A stretch of 64,000 nt of DNA, taken from assembly GCF_014170375.1 (NCBI RefSeq), contig NZ_LZZW01000023.1, positions 124,001 to 188,000 of the forward strand. Reading direction: 5' to 3'. How positions within the stretch are numbered: position 1 is the stretch's first letter; each line of letters opens with the position of its first letter. The position numbers were made by a program, and so were the translations under genes. Below the pieces are notes generated by a model. That model saw nothing but the letters and a program-made list of their open reading frames with translations. It did no database searches and was not told the DNA's origin. The stretch is from Variovorax sp. UMC13. Its GTDB lineage: Bacteria > Pseudomonadota > Gammaproteobacteria > Burkholderiales > Burkholderiaceae_C. Below are positions 16,950 through 26,052 of this stretch, piece after piece.

Positions 16950-17591
16950 TCACCTGGACAGGGCCGCCAGCTTCTTCTTCGCGCTCTGCAGCAGCCCGAG
17001 CCGCTCGGCCGGCAAGCGGGCCTTGGTGTCGCCGGGCGCGATGATCTCGAAGGTCGAAGCCGCGGCCAGCCGGTGCACGAGTGCATCGTGACGCGCCGGC
17101 GCGCTGAGCCGGTTCGCCGACACCACGTGCACCTGCAGGTGGCGATGGAGGCTCTTCGACAGCTTCGTGCAGGCGGCCGTCATGGCCGCCTCGTCGGGCG
17201 TCACCGCGCCATGCACGACCACGAGTTCGATGACGCTGTTGTCGTCCTCGCCGAGGATGAAGGCGCGCACCACCGAGTCCTTGAACTTGGCGCGCAGCAT
17301 GGCGCGGATCGGCTCGGCCGCGGCGAAGGACTTCAAGGCGATGCTGCGCAGCTCGCGGTAGAAGACGAAGGAAGGGTCGGCCTTGAAGGCGGGGGGCTGA
17401 TCCGCCTGCAGCACCTGCGATGCCAGGATGCCGCTTTGCACCAGGTGCTCGAGCGTGGACGCGAGCACGTCCGGCGCCAGCTTCGTGCGCTGCGTCAACT
17501 CCTTCGACGACAGCCACTGGTCCGGCGCCGCGTACACGACCTGCATGAGTTTCTGCACGGCGGGGGACAGGAGGAAGTCTGCGGCACTCAA
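16950..17591 (-). CDS. Winged-helix protein with a degenerate nucleotidyltransferase-like domain
   Basis: A 213-residue protein. Residues 1-75 look like a winged helix (L-S-S-K-E-L-T-Q-R-T then V-L-A-S-T-L-E-H-L-V-Q-S-G-I-L). Residues 90-140 recall a MNT-type nucleotidyltransferase core, but the expected G-S-x-A-R-G and D-x-D motifs are replaced by L-G-E-D-D-N-S-V-I-E, so catalysis is doubtful. Proteins of this layout are described as transcriptional regulators. It lies downstream of the fused permease gene on the same strand, about 100 bases away. Confidence 0.6.
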   Translation of the reverse strand: MSAADFLLSPAVQKLMQVVYAAPDQWLSSKELTQRTKLAPDVLASTLEHLVQSGILASQVLQADQPPAFKADPSFVFYRELRSIALKSFAAAEPIRAMLRAKFKDSVVRAFILGEDDNSVIELVVVHGAVTPDEAAMTAACTKLSKSLHRHLQVHVVSANRLSAPARHDALVHRLAAASTFEIIAPGDTKARLPAERLGLLQSAKKKLAALSR

Positions 17592-17690
17592 GGGCGTTCC
17601 GATTCGGTGGGTGGCTGGGAAGGGCCTGAATTATGAAGTCGAGGGCCTCCGTGCCGAGCGGGTGGACGGCGGGGCGCGGCGAGCGCCGGC

Positions 17691-19784
17691 TCAGGCGGCC
17701 TTCGTGCCGCTGCCTTGCCGGCGCATGCGCTCGGCCAGGCGCGACAGGCCGAGGCAGATGAGGAAATAGAACAGCGCCACCGTCGCGTAGAGCTCCACAT
17801 GGTAGGGCCGCCAGGTCGTATCGGCCACCACGGCCTTGGCCGCGCTCAGCACATCGAACACGCCGATCACCGCGACCAGCGACGTGTCCTTGACGGCACC
17901 GACGAACACGCCCAGCGCAGCCGGGGCCGCGATGCGCCTGGCCTGCGGCAGCAGCACCGACCACAGCACGGCGGCCGGCCGCATGCCCAAGGCCATCGCG
18001 CTGATCACCTGGCTGGCGGGCACGGCCTGCAACGCCCCGCGCAGCACCTCCGCCAGCAGGCAGGCGGTGTGCAGCACCAGGGCCGCCAGCGCCAGCTGGA
18101 ACTTCGAAGACGACCAGTCGCCGCCCCACCAGACGGGGATCAGGAAGGACACGAGCAGCAGCTGCGTGATCAGGGGCACGGCGCGCACGGCTTCGATCAG
18201 GAGCACGGCCGGCACCCTGAGCCATGACCGCCGGCTGCGGCGCATCAGCATGAGCAGCACCGCCAGTGGCAGCGCCAGCGCGATCGACGCGACCGACATC
18301 ACCACGGTCACCAGCACGCCACCCCACTGCACCGGCAGCAGCGGCGGTGCGCCATCGAACACGCCGGCCAGTACCAGTCCCGCCAGCAACCAGGCCGCGC
18401 CCGCACCTGCGAGACGCGCGCGCGGGCCCCGGCGTGGCATGAAGGCGGCGCCGACGCCGGCGACCACCAGCACGATGGCCAGCAGCGCGGCCGGGCGCTG
18501 CGGTGGCGCCATCGTGCCGAACATGAGCAGTGGCCAGTTCGCGACAACGGCCACCCAGCATGCACCGCCTGCGTTCTCGCACGCTGCCGCACCGCCGGTC
18601 CACACCGCCGACAGCAAGGCCCAGCGCAGGCCTGCCCACAGCGCCCACGCCCCCAGCACGGCCAGCACCGTGCTGAGCACGGCGCGCGGCGGTGTGCGCC
18701 ACAAGGCCCGGGCCGTCAGGGCAGGCACGCCCAGCCGCTGGCCCAGGCGGCTCATGCCGGCCCCCTCGATGCCCTGCCTGTTCATCCGTGCGTTGTAGCG
18801 CGCCAGGCCCCAGGCCATCAAGGCACTCGCGGCGAGATAGCAGGCCGCGGCCAGGGCCATGCCTTCGAGCGCGCGTCCGGTTTGCGTGATGGTGGTGTTG
18901 ACGATGGCCGTCAGTTCCTGGTAACCGATGGCGATCGCCAGGGTGCTGTTCTTCAGCAGCATCAGGCACTGGTTGGCAAAGGGCGGCAGCGCGGCCCTGG
19001 CCGCATAGGGATAGACCACCGTGCGCGCCACGCCGGGCAGGCGCATGCCGAGCGCGGAGGCGGCATCGATCTGCCCCGTGGGGACGGCCAGCACGGCACC
19101 GCGCACGATGTCGGAGATGTAGACCGCGTGGAACACCGTCAGGCCCAGCACCAGTGCAGTGAACTCGGGGCTCAGGCCCCAGCCGCCCGCCAGGCCGAGG
19201 CCGGCGAATCCGGGCAGGTCGAGCACCGGGCTCGGCAAGGCAGCGAGGCGCCAGCCCGCCCACAGCATCAGCGCGGCCAGCACCGGCCAGCGGATGCGCT
19301 GCCTCGCGCGGCCCAGTGCATGCCATGCGCCATGGGCTGGCAGGGGCAGCAGCCACAGCAGCGCCGCCGACACCGCGAGTACGGCCAGCGACCCGGCATG
19401 GGCGCCCGCGCCCTGGAGCATCGGCAATGCCAGGCCCCGGTTGGAAATGAAGACGCCGGGCAGCGGCTGCCAGGCTTCGCGCACCTCCGGCAAGCCCAGC
19501 AGCAACGCGTACCAGACGAACAGCTGCAACAGCACCGGCGTGTTGCGCACGGGCTCCACGAGGAGGGCCATGGCGCGATAGAGCAGCGGATGCCGCGTGA
19601 GCCGCAGCAGGCCCACCACCAGGCCGAGCAGCGTGGCCAGCGGAAGGGCCACGGCCACCACGGTCACCGTGTTGACCAGGCCGGCCAGCAGCAGGTGGAG
19701 GTAGGTGTCGGTGGGGCCGGCGTCGAGCAGGCTTTCGGCGATCTGGAAGCCGGCGTGTTGGAACAGGAAACTGAAATCAGGCAC
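17691..19784 (-). CDS. Fused amino-acid ABC transporter permease (AapQ-AapM type, single polypeptide)
   Basis: A 697-residue membrane protein with two HisM/GlnP-type permease units. Unit 1 spans about residues 20-325 with its EAA-like loop S-A-L-G-M-R-L-P-G-V; unit 2 spans about 345-690 with M-A-L-G-M-R-P-A-A-V-L-W. Each half is close to a shortened AapQ or AapM, which are normally separate proteins of roughly 400 and 385 residues. No stop separates them; an internal ATG at the junction (18755) could mark the old aapM start. The start is GTG. It would form the inner-membrane pore for polar amino acids delivered by the binding protein encoded upstream. No ATPase gene is nearby. Confidence 0.85.
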   Translation of the reverse strand: MPDFSFLFQHAGFQIAESLLDAGPTDTYLHLLLAGLVNTVTVVAVALPLATLLGLVVGLLRLTRHPLLYRAMALLVEPVRNTPVLLQLFVWYALLLGLPEVREAWQPLPGVFISNRGLALPMLQGAGAHAGSLAVLAVSAALLWLLPLPAHGAWHALGRARQRIRWPVLAALMLWAGWRLAALPSPVLDLPGFAGLGLAGGWGLSPEFTALVLGLTVFHAVYISDIVRGAVLAVPTGQIDAASALGMRLPGVARTVVYPYAARAALPPFANQCLMLLKNSTLAIAIGYQELTAIVNTTITQTGRALEGMALAAACYLAASALMAWGLARYNARMNRQGIEGAGMSRLGQRLGVPALTARALWRTPPRAVLSTVLAVLGAWALWAGLRWALLSAVWTGGAAACENAGGACWVAVVANWPLLMFGTMAPPQRPAALLAIVLVVAGVGAAFMPRRGPRARLAGAGAAWLLAGLVLAGVFDGAPPLLPVQWGGVLVTVVMSVASIALALPLAVLLMLMRRSRRSWLRVPAVLLIEAVRAVPLITQLLLVSFLIPVWWGGDWSSSKFQLALAALVLHTACLLAEVLRGALQAVPASQVISAMALGMRPAAVLWSVLLPQARRIAAPAALGVFVGAVKDTSLVAVIGVFDVLSAAKAVVADTTWRPYHVELYATVALFYFLICLGLSRLAERMRRQGSGTKAA

Positions 19785-19867
19785 GGCGATGCACGGAGAG
19801 GTCGAAGTGCGACGGCGCCATCGCCCATGAACGAGGGCGTCGGCGCGCCGGCCTGAAGACGATGAAC

Positions 19868-19898
19868 GTTCCCCGTCGCGGGCGGCGCGCCGGGGAAC
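19868..19898 (-). other. Intercistronic stem-loop between aapJ-like gene and permease gene
   Basis: GTTCCCCG (19868-19875) can pair with CGGGGAAC (19891-19898) across a 15-base GC-rich loop. There is no T-run, so it is not a standard terminator. Between a binding-protein gene and its permease gene such a hairpin could stabilise the upstream message; that role is inference. Confidence 0.45.
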
Positions 19899-19931
19899 CG
19901 GGACGCAGGCGCGGGCGGCGCGTCCGGCGGC

Positions 19932-20969
19932 TTACTGGAAGGGCGGTGCGTAGAGCAGGCCGCCCTTGTTCCATTGCGCGTTCTGTCCTCGCTCGAGCTT
20001 GAGGGGCGTCTGGGGCCCGACGTTGCGGTCCCAGATCTCGCCGTAGTTGCCCACCGACTTGATCACCTGGTAGGCCCAGCGTTCCTCCAGCTGGAAGCTC
20101 TTGCCGATGCCGGGGTCGGTCCCGAGCAGGCGGCGGATCTGCGGGTCCTTGCTCTCCAGGAAGCTGTCGACGTTGGTCGAGCTCAGGCCCAGCTCTTCGG
20201 CGGCGACCACGGCATGCACGGTCCAGGTCACGATGTCGGCCCAGTTGCCGTCTTCGCGCCGGACCCAGGGGCTGAGCGGCGACTTGTTGACGCGCTCGGG
20301 CAGGATCACGTAGTCGTCGGCCTTGGCGGCGCGCGCGGCGCGGCTGGCCGCGAGCGTCGATGCGTCGGACAGGTAGACGTCGCAGCGTCCGGCGTAGAAG
20401 GCCTTCTCGAGTTCGACCAGGTTCTCGATCACCACGGGCCGGTACTTCAGCTTGTGGGCCGCGAACCAGTCCACCAGGTTCTGTTCGTTGTTGGTGCCGG
20501 GCTGCACGCAGACCTGCGCGCCGTTGAGCTGGGTCGCGCTCTTGACGCCCAGCTTGCGCGGCACCAGGAAGCCCTGGCCGTCGTAGAAGACCACGGCGGT
20601 GGAGACATAAGGCTGGCCGGCGTCGCGGCCCGAGGTGACGGTGGTGTTGCGGCTGAGCACGTCGATCTCGCCCGAGACCAGCGCGGGGAAGCGCTGCTGC
20701 GAACTGAGCGGCACATAGCGCACCTTGTCGGGCGAGCCCAGCACCGCGGCCGCCAGCGCCCTGCAGAGGTCGACGTCGAGGCCGCTCCACTTGCCCTGGC
20801 TGTCGGCCAGCGAGAGGCCGGCTGAGCCCTGGCTCACGCCGCAGACCAGCTGGCCGCGCTTCTTGATGGCGTCGACCGTGGGGCCGGCATGGACGAGCAT
20901 CGCGGTGCACGCCGCGAGCGCGAAGACGGCAGCGCCGCGAAGCAGGGGCGTGGAGAAGTTCAAGCGCAT
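19932..20969 (-). CDS. Amino-acid ABC transporter substrate-binding protein (AapJ-like)
   Basis: A 345-residue periplasmic binding protein of family 3 in the longer AapJ subgroup. A signal peptide precedes A-G-P-T-V-D-A-I-K-K-R-G-Q-L-V-C-G-V. The G-L-D-V-D-L-C-R-A-L segment, R-N-T-T-V-T-S-G-R-D and the acidic S-D-A-S-T-L-A ligand region are present, as in general L-amino-acid binders. It should deliver amino acids to the fused permease encoded 147 bases downstream. Its promoter region is shared with the divergent aminotransferase. Confidence 0.9.
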   Translation of the reverse strand: MRLNFSTPLLRGAAVFALAACTAMLVHAGPTVDAIKKRGQLVCGVSQGSAGLSLADSQGKWSGLDVDLCRALAAAVLGSPDKVRYVPLSSQQRFPALVSGEIDVLSRNTTVTSGRDAGQPYVSTAVVFYDGQGFLVPRKLGVKSATQLNGAQVCVQPGTNNEQNLVDWFAAHKLKYRPVVIENLVELEKAFYAGRCDVYLSDASTLAASRAARAAKADDYVILPERVNKSPLSPWVRREDGNWADIVTWTVHAVVAAEELGLSSTNVDSFLESKDPQIRRLLGTDPGIGKSFQLEERWAYQVIKSVGNYGEIWDRNVGPQTPLKLERGQNAQWNKGGLLYAPPFQ

Positions 20970-21110
20970 GAAAGAGAGGTCCAGGTGGAAGAGTGAGGCG
21001 CGAACGGTGCGCGCATGCGGCTTGGAGCGTGTGTCCACGCCGCTGGCCAGGCGATGCGCCGGACCGCACGAACGGGGCAGGTGCCGGAGGCGGGCGCCGG
21101 GCGATGTGAG

Positions 21111-21199
21111 GCGAAATTCTAGGAAGCGTCGCGCCATTCGCTCAGAAGGATTTCAACCATGCTTATGCGCTGAGCGTGCCAGCGAATTTCTAGAATCCG
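21111..21199. promoter_or_regulatory. Two similar palindromic boxes in the divergent aapJ-like / aminotransferase promoter
   Basis: GCGAAATTCTAGGAAGCG (21111-21128) and GCGAATTTCTAGAATCCG (21182-21199) share a GCGAAwTTCTAGrA core and lie 71 bases apart between the two divergent starts. The second contains the perfect palindrome TTCTAGAA. They look like paired operators for an unidentified regulator. Confidence 0.4.
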
Positions 21200-21224
21200 T
21201 CGGCTACAACAAGGCAGTACCGAC

Positions 21225-22415
21225 ATGGATTGGCAGCAGGCGTTCAGGGACAACTTCCCCATCACACAAGAAAAAATCTACGCCTGCCAGGCCTACAGCA
21301 GCCCACTGTCGCCGCGGGTCAGCCAGGCGATGCAGGATTTCTTCAGCGGCGTGACGCATGCCCGCGCGGACAAGCCCGAATGGCTGGCCACGGCCGAAGG
21401 CGTGCGCGTACAGGTCGCACGGCTCATCGGTGGCAGCGCACGGCGCGTGGCCTTCACCAAGAACACCACCGAGGGCCTGAACATCGTGGCCCAGGGCTTC
21501 CCCTGGCGCGAGGGCGACAACATGGTCATCGACGACCAGGAGCATCCCGTGAACGTGGTGCCCTGGCTCCACCTGCGCCGGCGCGGCGTCGAGGTCCGCG
21601 TGGCCGCCACGCAGGACCGGCATGTGAGCCTGGACGCGCTGTGGGCGCGGGTGGACGACAGGACGCGGCTGATCGCGGTGTCCTATGTGCAGTACAGCAC
21701 CGGCGTGCGGGCCGACATCCAGGCCCTGGGTGCGCGCTGCCGCGAACGCGGCATCCGGCTGGTGGTCGATGGCATCCAGGCGGTGGGCCTGCTGCCGATC
21801 GATGTGGAGGGCTGGGGCATCGATGCGCTGGCCTGCGGCGCCTATAAGCCGCTGCTGGGGCCGCTGGGCCTGGGTTTTCTGCACCTGTCGCCCGAACTGC
21901 TGGCGGAGCTCGAGCCCGCGTTTCTCGGCGCCTCGGTCGTCAACAAGGTCCGGCGCAACGTCGCCGACTGGCAGCTGGACTCGGGCGCGGGCGGCGATGC
22001 GCGCCTCCTCGAGGGCGGCAACATCAACTACCCGGCGGTCTACGGCCTGGCGCCAGCGCTGCTGATGATCGAGCAGGCGCGCATCGATCGGCTCGCGCCC
22101 TGGGTGCTGGGCCTGGGGGCACAGCTCGACAGCGGCCTGCGCGCCCAGGGCTATGAGCTGTTCTCCTCGGACGTCGAGGGCGCGAACAGCTCCATCGTCT
22201 GCCTGCGCCACCCCGAGTCCTTCGCGCTGCGCAAGTACTTCTACATGGAAGGGGTGGTGTCCAACCTGCTGGACACGGGGGCGGTGCGGCTGTCCTTCGG
22301 CGGCTACAACACGCCGGCCGAAGTGGCGCGCATCCTGGACATCACCGGGCGCTTCGCGAGCGATGCCAACCTGCGCCGGCACCTGCTGAAGCCGACCGCG
22401 AGCCGGCCCTACTGA
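21225..22415 (+). CDS. Class V aminotransferase-fold PLP enzyme (cysteine desulfurase/isopenicillin-N epimerase-like)
   Basis: A 396-residue PLP enzyme. The lysine expected to bind PLP is Lys208 in C-G-A-Y-K-P-L-L-G-P. The cofactor Asp/Gln segment V-V-D-G-I-Q-A-V-G lies just before it, and T-K-N-T-T-E-G-L-N contributes to the phosphate site. Members act as aminotransferases, epimerases or C-S lyases; the exact reaction is unclear. It lies divergent to an amino-acid transporter and beside an aspartate dehydrogenase gene, so amino-acid catabolism is the natural guess. Confidence 0.8.
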   Translation: MDWQQAFRDNFPITQEKIYACQAYSSPLSPRVSQAMQDFFSGVTHARADKPEWLATAEGVRVQVARLIGGSARRVAFTKNTTEGLNIVAQGFPWREGDNMVIDDQEHPVNVVPWLHLRRRGVEVRVAATQDRHVSLDALWARVDDRTRLIAVSYVQYSTGVRADIQALGARCRERGIRLVVDGIQAVGLLPIDVEGWGIDALACGAYKPLLGPLGLGFLHLSPELLAELEPAFLGASVVNKVRRNVADWQLDSGAGGDARLLEGGNINYPAVYGLAPALLMIEQARIDRLAPWVLGLGAQLDSGLRAQGYELFSSDVEGANSSIVCLRHPESFALRKYFYMEGVVSNLLDTGAVRLSFGGYNTPAEVARILDITGRFASDANLRRHLLKPTASRPY

Positions 22416-22439
22416 AGGCCTCGGCGTCGCGGCACGCCC

Positions 22440-23240
22440 TCAGACGGTGATCGCCGCCACGCGGTTCTGGAGGAAGCGGACCACCGACAGCACGGTCAAC
22501 GCCGAGGTTTTGGGGTTGTCGGCCAATGGCTTGCCGTTGACGACGATGCGCATCTCGCCGAAGGCACCGCTGACCTCGATCTCGTGCGTGTTGTCGACAG
22601 CCTCGGGGTCGGCCACCAGGCGCACGCGCGTGGCATCGAGGCCCAGCCCGGCAAGGGCCACGATGGCCGCCACGTTGGCGTTCTTGGGGTAGAGGCGCGC
22701 GGCCTCGCGGGCGCTGCTGTCGAGGAATACCGTCGCGGCGCGCAGCCCGCCGAGGTCCAGCAACTGCTCCGCATGCGAGCCGCGCCAGGCGGCGGGCGGT
22801 TTGCGGCCGGTGTAGAGCACCTTGTCCAGCCCGGCACCGCGGGCGGCGGCAATGGCGTCCAGGCCGCCGACGGCACCGGCCAGCAGATGCAGTTGCGTGC
22901 CGCCGCGCAGGGCCGCATCGGCCAGTCGGGCGGCCAGGCCCGAGTCCGCCAGCGCACCGGACGAGACCACCGCGCATTCGATGCCGGTGGCCAGTGCCGG
23001 CAGCACATGCGCGGCCAGCGCGCCGTGGCCCGCGCATTCGACCAGCAGCCGCGTGTCCTGCGGCACCTGATGGCAGACCTGCGCGGCGGTGCCGACCGAC
23101 GCCTGCGTGGCTTCGACACGGTCTTCGCGCACCACGACGTGGGTGATGCGGGGGCCGCTGCCCTCCTGCATTCGCTGGAACACGGCCCGGCCGACGGCAC
23201 CGAAGCCGACCAGGGTGACGGTCTGGGGAACGCGGAGCAT
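22440..23240 (-). CDS. nadX: Aspartate dehydrogenase
   Basis: A 266-residue NAD(P)-dependent enzyme that oxidises L-aspartate to iminoaspartate, an entry to NAD synthesis or aspartate breakdown. The Rossmann motif is V-T-L-V-G-F-G-A-V-G-R-A. The middle has E-C-A-G-H-G-A and S-S-G-A-L-A, and the catalytic His lies in D-N-T-H-E-I-E-V-S-G. The start at 23240 is chosen because the Rossmann strand begins there. It converges with the aminotransferase gene 24 bases away. The symbol is by family similarity. Confidence 0.85.
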   Translation of the reverse strand: MLRVPQTVTLVGFGAVGRAVFQRMQEGSGPRITHVVVREDRVEATQASVGTAAQVCHQVPQDTRLLVECAGHGALAAHVLPALATGIECAVVSSGALADSGLAARLADAALRGGTQLHLLAGAVGGLDAIAAARGAGLDKVLYTGRKPPAAWRGSHAEQLLDLGGLRAATVFLDSSAREAARLYPKNANVAAIVALAGLGLDATRVRLVADPEAVDNTHEIEVSGAFGEMRIVVNGKPLADNPKTSALTVLSVVRFLQNRVAAITV

Positions 23241-23322
23241 GGGAAGGGCTATGTCGCTGAGCAGTAGGGGTGGAGAAGCGCGGCGCCGGCAGTATGACGC
23301 AGGAGGCACGACACGCTGTTGA

Positions 23323-26052
23323 CTACCCGCGCAACAACACCAGGCCGGGCGGCAGTGCCTCGCCGAACACGCGGCGTTGGTCGGCTTCGTTCAGCGTCGT
23401 CACGTCGCGCACCATCGCGGCCCAGCTCGGTGCGGCATGGGCGGCTTGCAGCTGCTCCGCGATCTGCAGACGCAGTGCCTCCGGCAGGTCGCGCGCGCGG
23501 TCGCCCGTGGCCCGCGCGATCTGGGCCACGGCGAAGGCCGCGCTTTCGTGGCCGGCCCAGTCCGGCGCGATGTCGGCGATCTGCGCGAGCCAGTCCTGCG
23601 CGATGGCGGGCGGCAGCACATGGTGCAGGCTGGCGTACAGCGGCTGGCGCGCACCCAGCCGGCCCAGCGCCCACCAGAGTTCGGCCGCGGCGCCTTGTCG
23701 CAGCCGATGCAGCAGCCAGCGGCCGAACTGCATCTTGTCGGCCGGCTGGATGCGTTCGAACGATGCCGCCATGCGCAGCAGTTCGTCGAGCGCCTGCATG
23801 GAGGGGCCTTCGGGTGCGGCGATGTCGGTGCCGCCGGGTGGCTGCAGGTAGTAGGCGATGACCTCGTACACCCTCTGCTGCTGCTCGGCATCCAGGCCAC
23901 CCGCGATGCGGCGCCACAGCGTCCACCATTCGGACCACTGCTGGTTGTCGTCGCTGTGGGCGATGCCAGGGCCGAACAGGTCCCACATCTGTTCCATGCG
24001 CCAGCCGTCGAGCGGATCGCCGAAGCCCGGCCGCAGCGTGAAGCCGACCAGGTTGAACCAGGTGCGCTCGTGCTGCAAGGAGCGACGGCGGCGCCGGCTG
24101 CCCTGCAGCAGCGCGCCGAACAGCGTGCGCAGCAGCGCGGCCGGCCAGGTGGTGCGCTCGCCGAGCAGGCGTTCCAGCGTGGCGCGCAGCTGGCGCACCT
24201 CCTTGGCGTCCACGTCCTGCTTCTTGCCGCCATAGACGCGGGCGATGGCGGCGAGCGCCTCGGGCAGGCGCGGATGCGCGGCGACGGGTGCCGCTGCCTC
24301 CGGCGCGGCCGCGTCGCCGCGCAGCTGGAATTCGAGCTTCCAGCGCTGGCGCGGCCGGCCGGCCTCCGGCTGGGCCGCGACGCAGTGCATCTCCAGCGTG
24401 CCGACCTCGGTGATCTGGGCATCGAGCAGCACCTGCACCTCGCCGGCCGCGCCAGCCTGGGGCTGCAGCACGGTGGCGATGGGCGGCAGGCGCTGCAGCG
24501 CGTCCTGCAACACCACCAGGTCGCCGGCGCGGTGTTGCAGGTCGACGGCACTCGTGGCGAGGTTGAATCGCACCGGCCGGCCCAGGCGCAGGTTGAAGCG
24601 CCGGGCTTCGAGCCGCACCGCCTCGCCTTCCGGCGTGCCATGCGGCAGCACGCAGACGCCCTGGCCGTCCTCGAGCGCGAGATAGTAGGCCCGCGCGGCG
24701 CCGCCACGGATGCGCGGCGCGCTGCCGGCGCGGGCCATGGCGTAGGCGACCGCACCGCGCGCGACGGCAGCGTCGAGTCGCGGCGCTTCCAGCAGGCGGA
24801 TCGGCGGCGCGCTTGGCGGCTGCCAGCTGCGCAGCGTGGCCAGCAGGCGCTCGCGCAGCACCTGCGCATGGAACACGCCGCCGTTGAGCAGCAGCGTGTC
24901 GGGCAGGTCGCCACCTTGGCGCTGCAGGAAGGCTGCGATGTGGCGCGTGATGGCGGCATCGCTGGCATAGGGCAGGCCGAACTCGACCAAAGCGCCGCGG
25001 GCGCGCAGCGGCTGGGCGTCGGCAGCGACCTGCGGGAAGAAGCCCTCGACCAGCAGCTGGTCCACATCGGCCCGCGTGAGCGTGGCCGAGCGCGCACCGC
25101 CGATGAGCCGGCTGCCGCTGCCCTGCAGCGTGACCGTGGTCTGCGCCGGTCCGTTCGGGGCCAGCAGGCGCTCCTTGGCGCTGCGGCAGCGCTGGGTGAG
25201 TTGGGCCAGCTGGATGGCGTTGAGGCGTTGTCCTGGCGTGCCGCCCGACAGCCGTGGCTCGATCCAGCGCGCGAGCGCGAGGTCCATGTTGTCACCGCCC
25301 AGCACCAGATGGTCGCCCACGCCCGTGCGCGCGAGCTGCGGCCGGCCCGCCGCGTCCAGCGTGACCTCGATCAGCGTGAGGTCGGTGGTGCCGCCGCCCA
25401 CGTCGACCACCAGCAGGCGCCGCGTGCCGGCCAGCTGCCGTGCCAGGTCGGCGCGGTGGGCGAACACCCAGTCGTAGAACGCGGCCTGCGGCTCCTCGAT
25501 CAGATGGATGGTGCCCAGGCCGGCCAGCGCGGCGGCCTGCAAGGTCAGCGCGCGCGCACCGTCGTCGAACGAGGCCGGGACCGTGAGCACCGTGGGTTGC
25601 TGCGCGAGCGGCGCTTCGGGGTGTGCCTGGTCCCAGGCCTGGCGCAGGTGTCGCAGGTAGCTGGCGCTGGCCTCCAGCGGCGAGACCTTGGCCACCTCGT
25701 CCGGCGCGCCCCAGGGCAGGATGGCGGCGGTGCGGTCGACCGAGGGATGGGACAGCCAGCTCTTGGCACTGGCCACCAGCCGGCCTGGCGTCTGCTGGCC
25801 CAGTTCGCGCGCGAAGGCGCCCAGAATGGCCGGCTCGTCCGAGGGCCAGGGCAAGGGAAGGTCGGCCGCGGCCAGCGCGCCCTCGGCCGCATGGAAACGC
25901 AAGGAAGGCAGCAGGGGCCGCGGCGCGACCTCGCCGGCCGCGATGCTCTGCGGGACCGCAAAGACCTGGATGTCCTCCTCGCCGACCCGCGCGAACGCCA
26001 GCACGCTATGGGTCGTGCCCAGGTCGATGCCGATGCGGAAGGCGGCGGCCAT
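23323..26052 (-). CDS. Hsp70-family protein with long C-terminal DUF3731-like extension
   Basis: A 909-residue protein. The N-terminal ATPase domain has phosphate-1 motif I-G-I-D-L-G-T-T-H-S, phosphate-2 motif D-V-G-G-G-T-T-D-L-T-L, and an adenosine motif changed to L-L-N-G-G-V-F. The substrate-binding part differs strongly from DnaK. After about residue 600 there is a long helical extension rich in Arg, Trp and Leu, which I equate with the DUF3731 region. Partner and client proteins are unknown. The start codon shares one base with the stop of the preceding Hsp70 gene, so the two are translationally coupled. Confidence 0.85.
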   Translation of the reverse strand: MAAAFRIGIDLGTTHSVLAFARVGEEDIQVFAVPQSIAAGEVAPRPLLPSLRFHAAEGALAAADLPLPWPSDEPAILGAFARELGQQTPGRLVASAKSWLSHPSVDRTAAILPWGAPDEVAKVSPLEASASYLRHLRQAWDQAHPEAPLAQQPTVLTVPASFDDGARALTLQAAALAGLGTIHLIEEPQAAFYDWVFAHRADLARQLAGTRRLLVVDVGGGTTDLTLIEVTLDAAGRPQLARTGVGDHLVLGGDNMDLALARWIEPRLSGGTPGQRLNAIQLAQLTQRCRSAKERLLAPNGPAQTTVTLQGSGSRLIGGARSATLTRADVDQLLVEGFFPQVAADAQPLRARGALVEFGLPYASDAAITRHIAAFLQRQGGDLPDTLLLNGGVFHAQVLRERLLATLRSWQPPSAPPIRLLEAPRLDAAVARGAVAYAMARAGSAPRIRGGAARAYYLALEDGQGVCVLPHGTPEGEAVRLEARRFNLRLGRPVRFNLATSAVDLQHRAGDLVVLQDALQRLPPIATVLQPQAGAAGEVQVLLDAQITEVGTLEMHCVAAQPEAGRPRQRWKLEFQLRGDAAAPEAAAPVAAHPRLPEALAAIARVYGGKKQDVDAKEVRQLRATLERLLGERTTWPAALLRTLFGALLQGSRRRRRSLQHERTWFNLVGFTLRPGFGDPLDGWRMEQMWDLFGPGIAHSDDNQQWSEWWTLWRRIAGGLDAEQQQRVYEVIAYYLQPPGGTDIAAPEGPSMQALDELLRMAASFERIQPADKMQFGRWLLHRLRQGAAAELWWALGRLGARQPLYASLHHVLPPAIAQDWLAQIADIAPDWAGHESAAFAVAQIARATGDRARDLPEALRLQIAEQLQAAHAAPSWAAMVRDVTTLNEADQRRVFGEALPPGLVLLRG

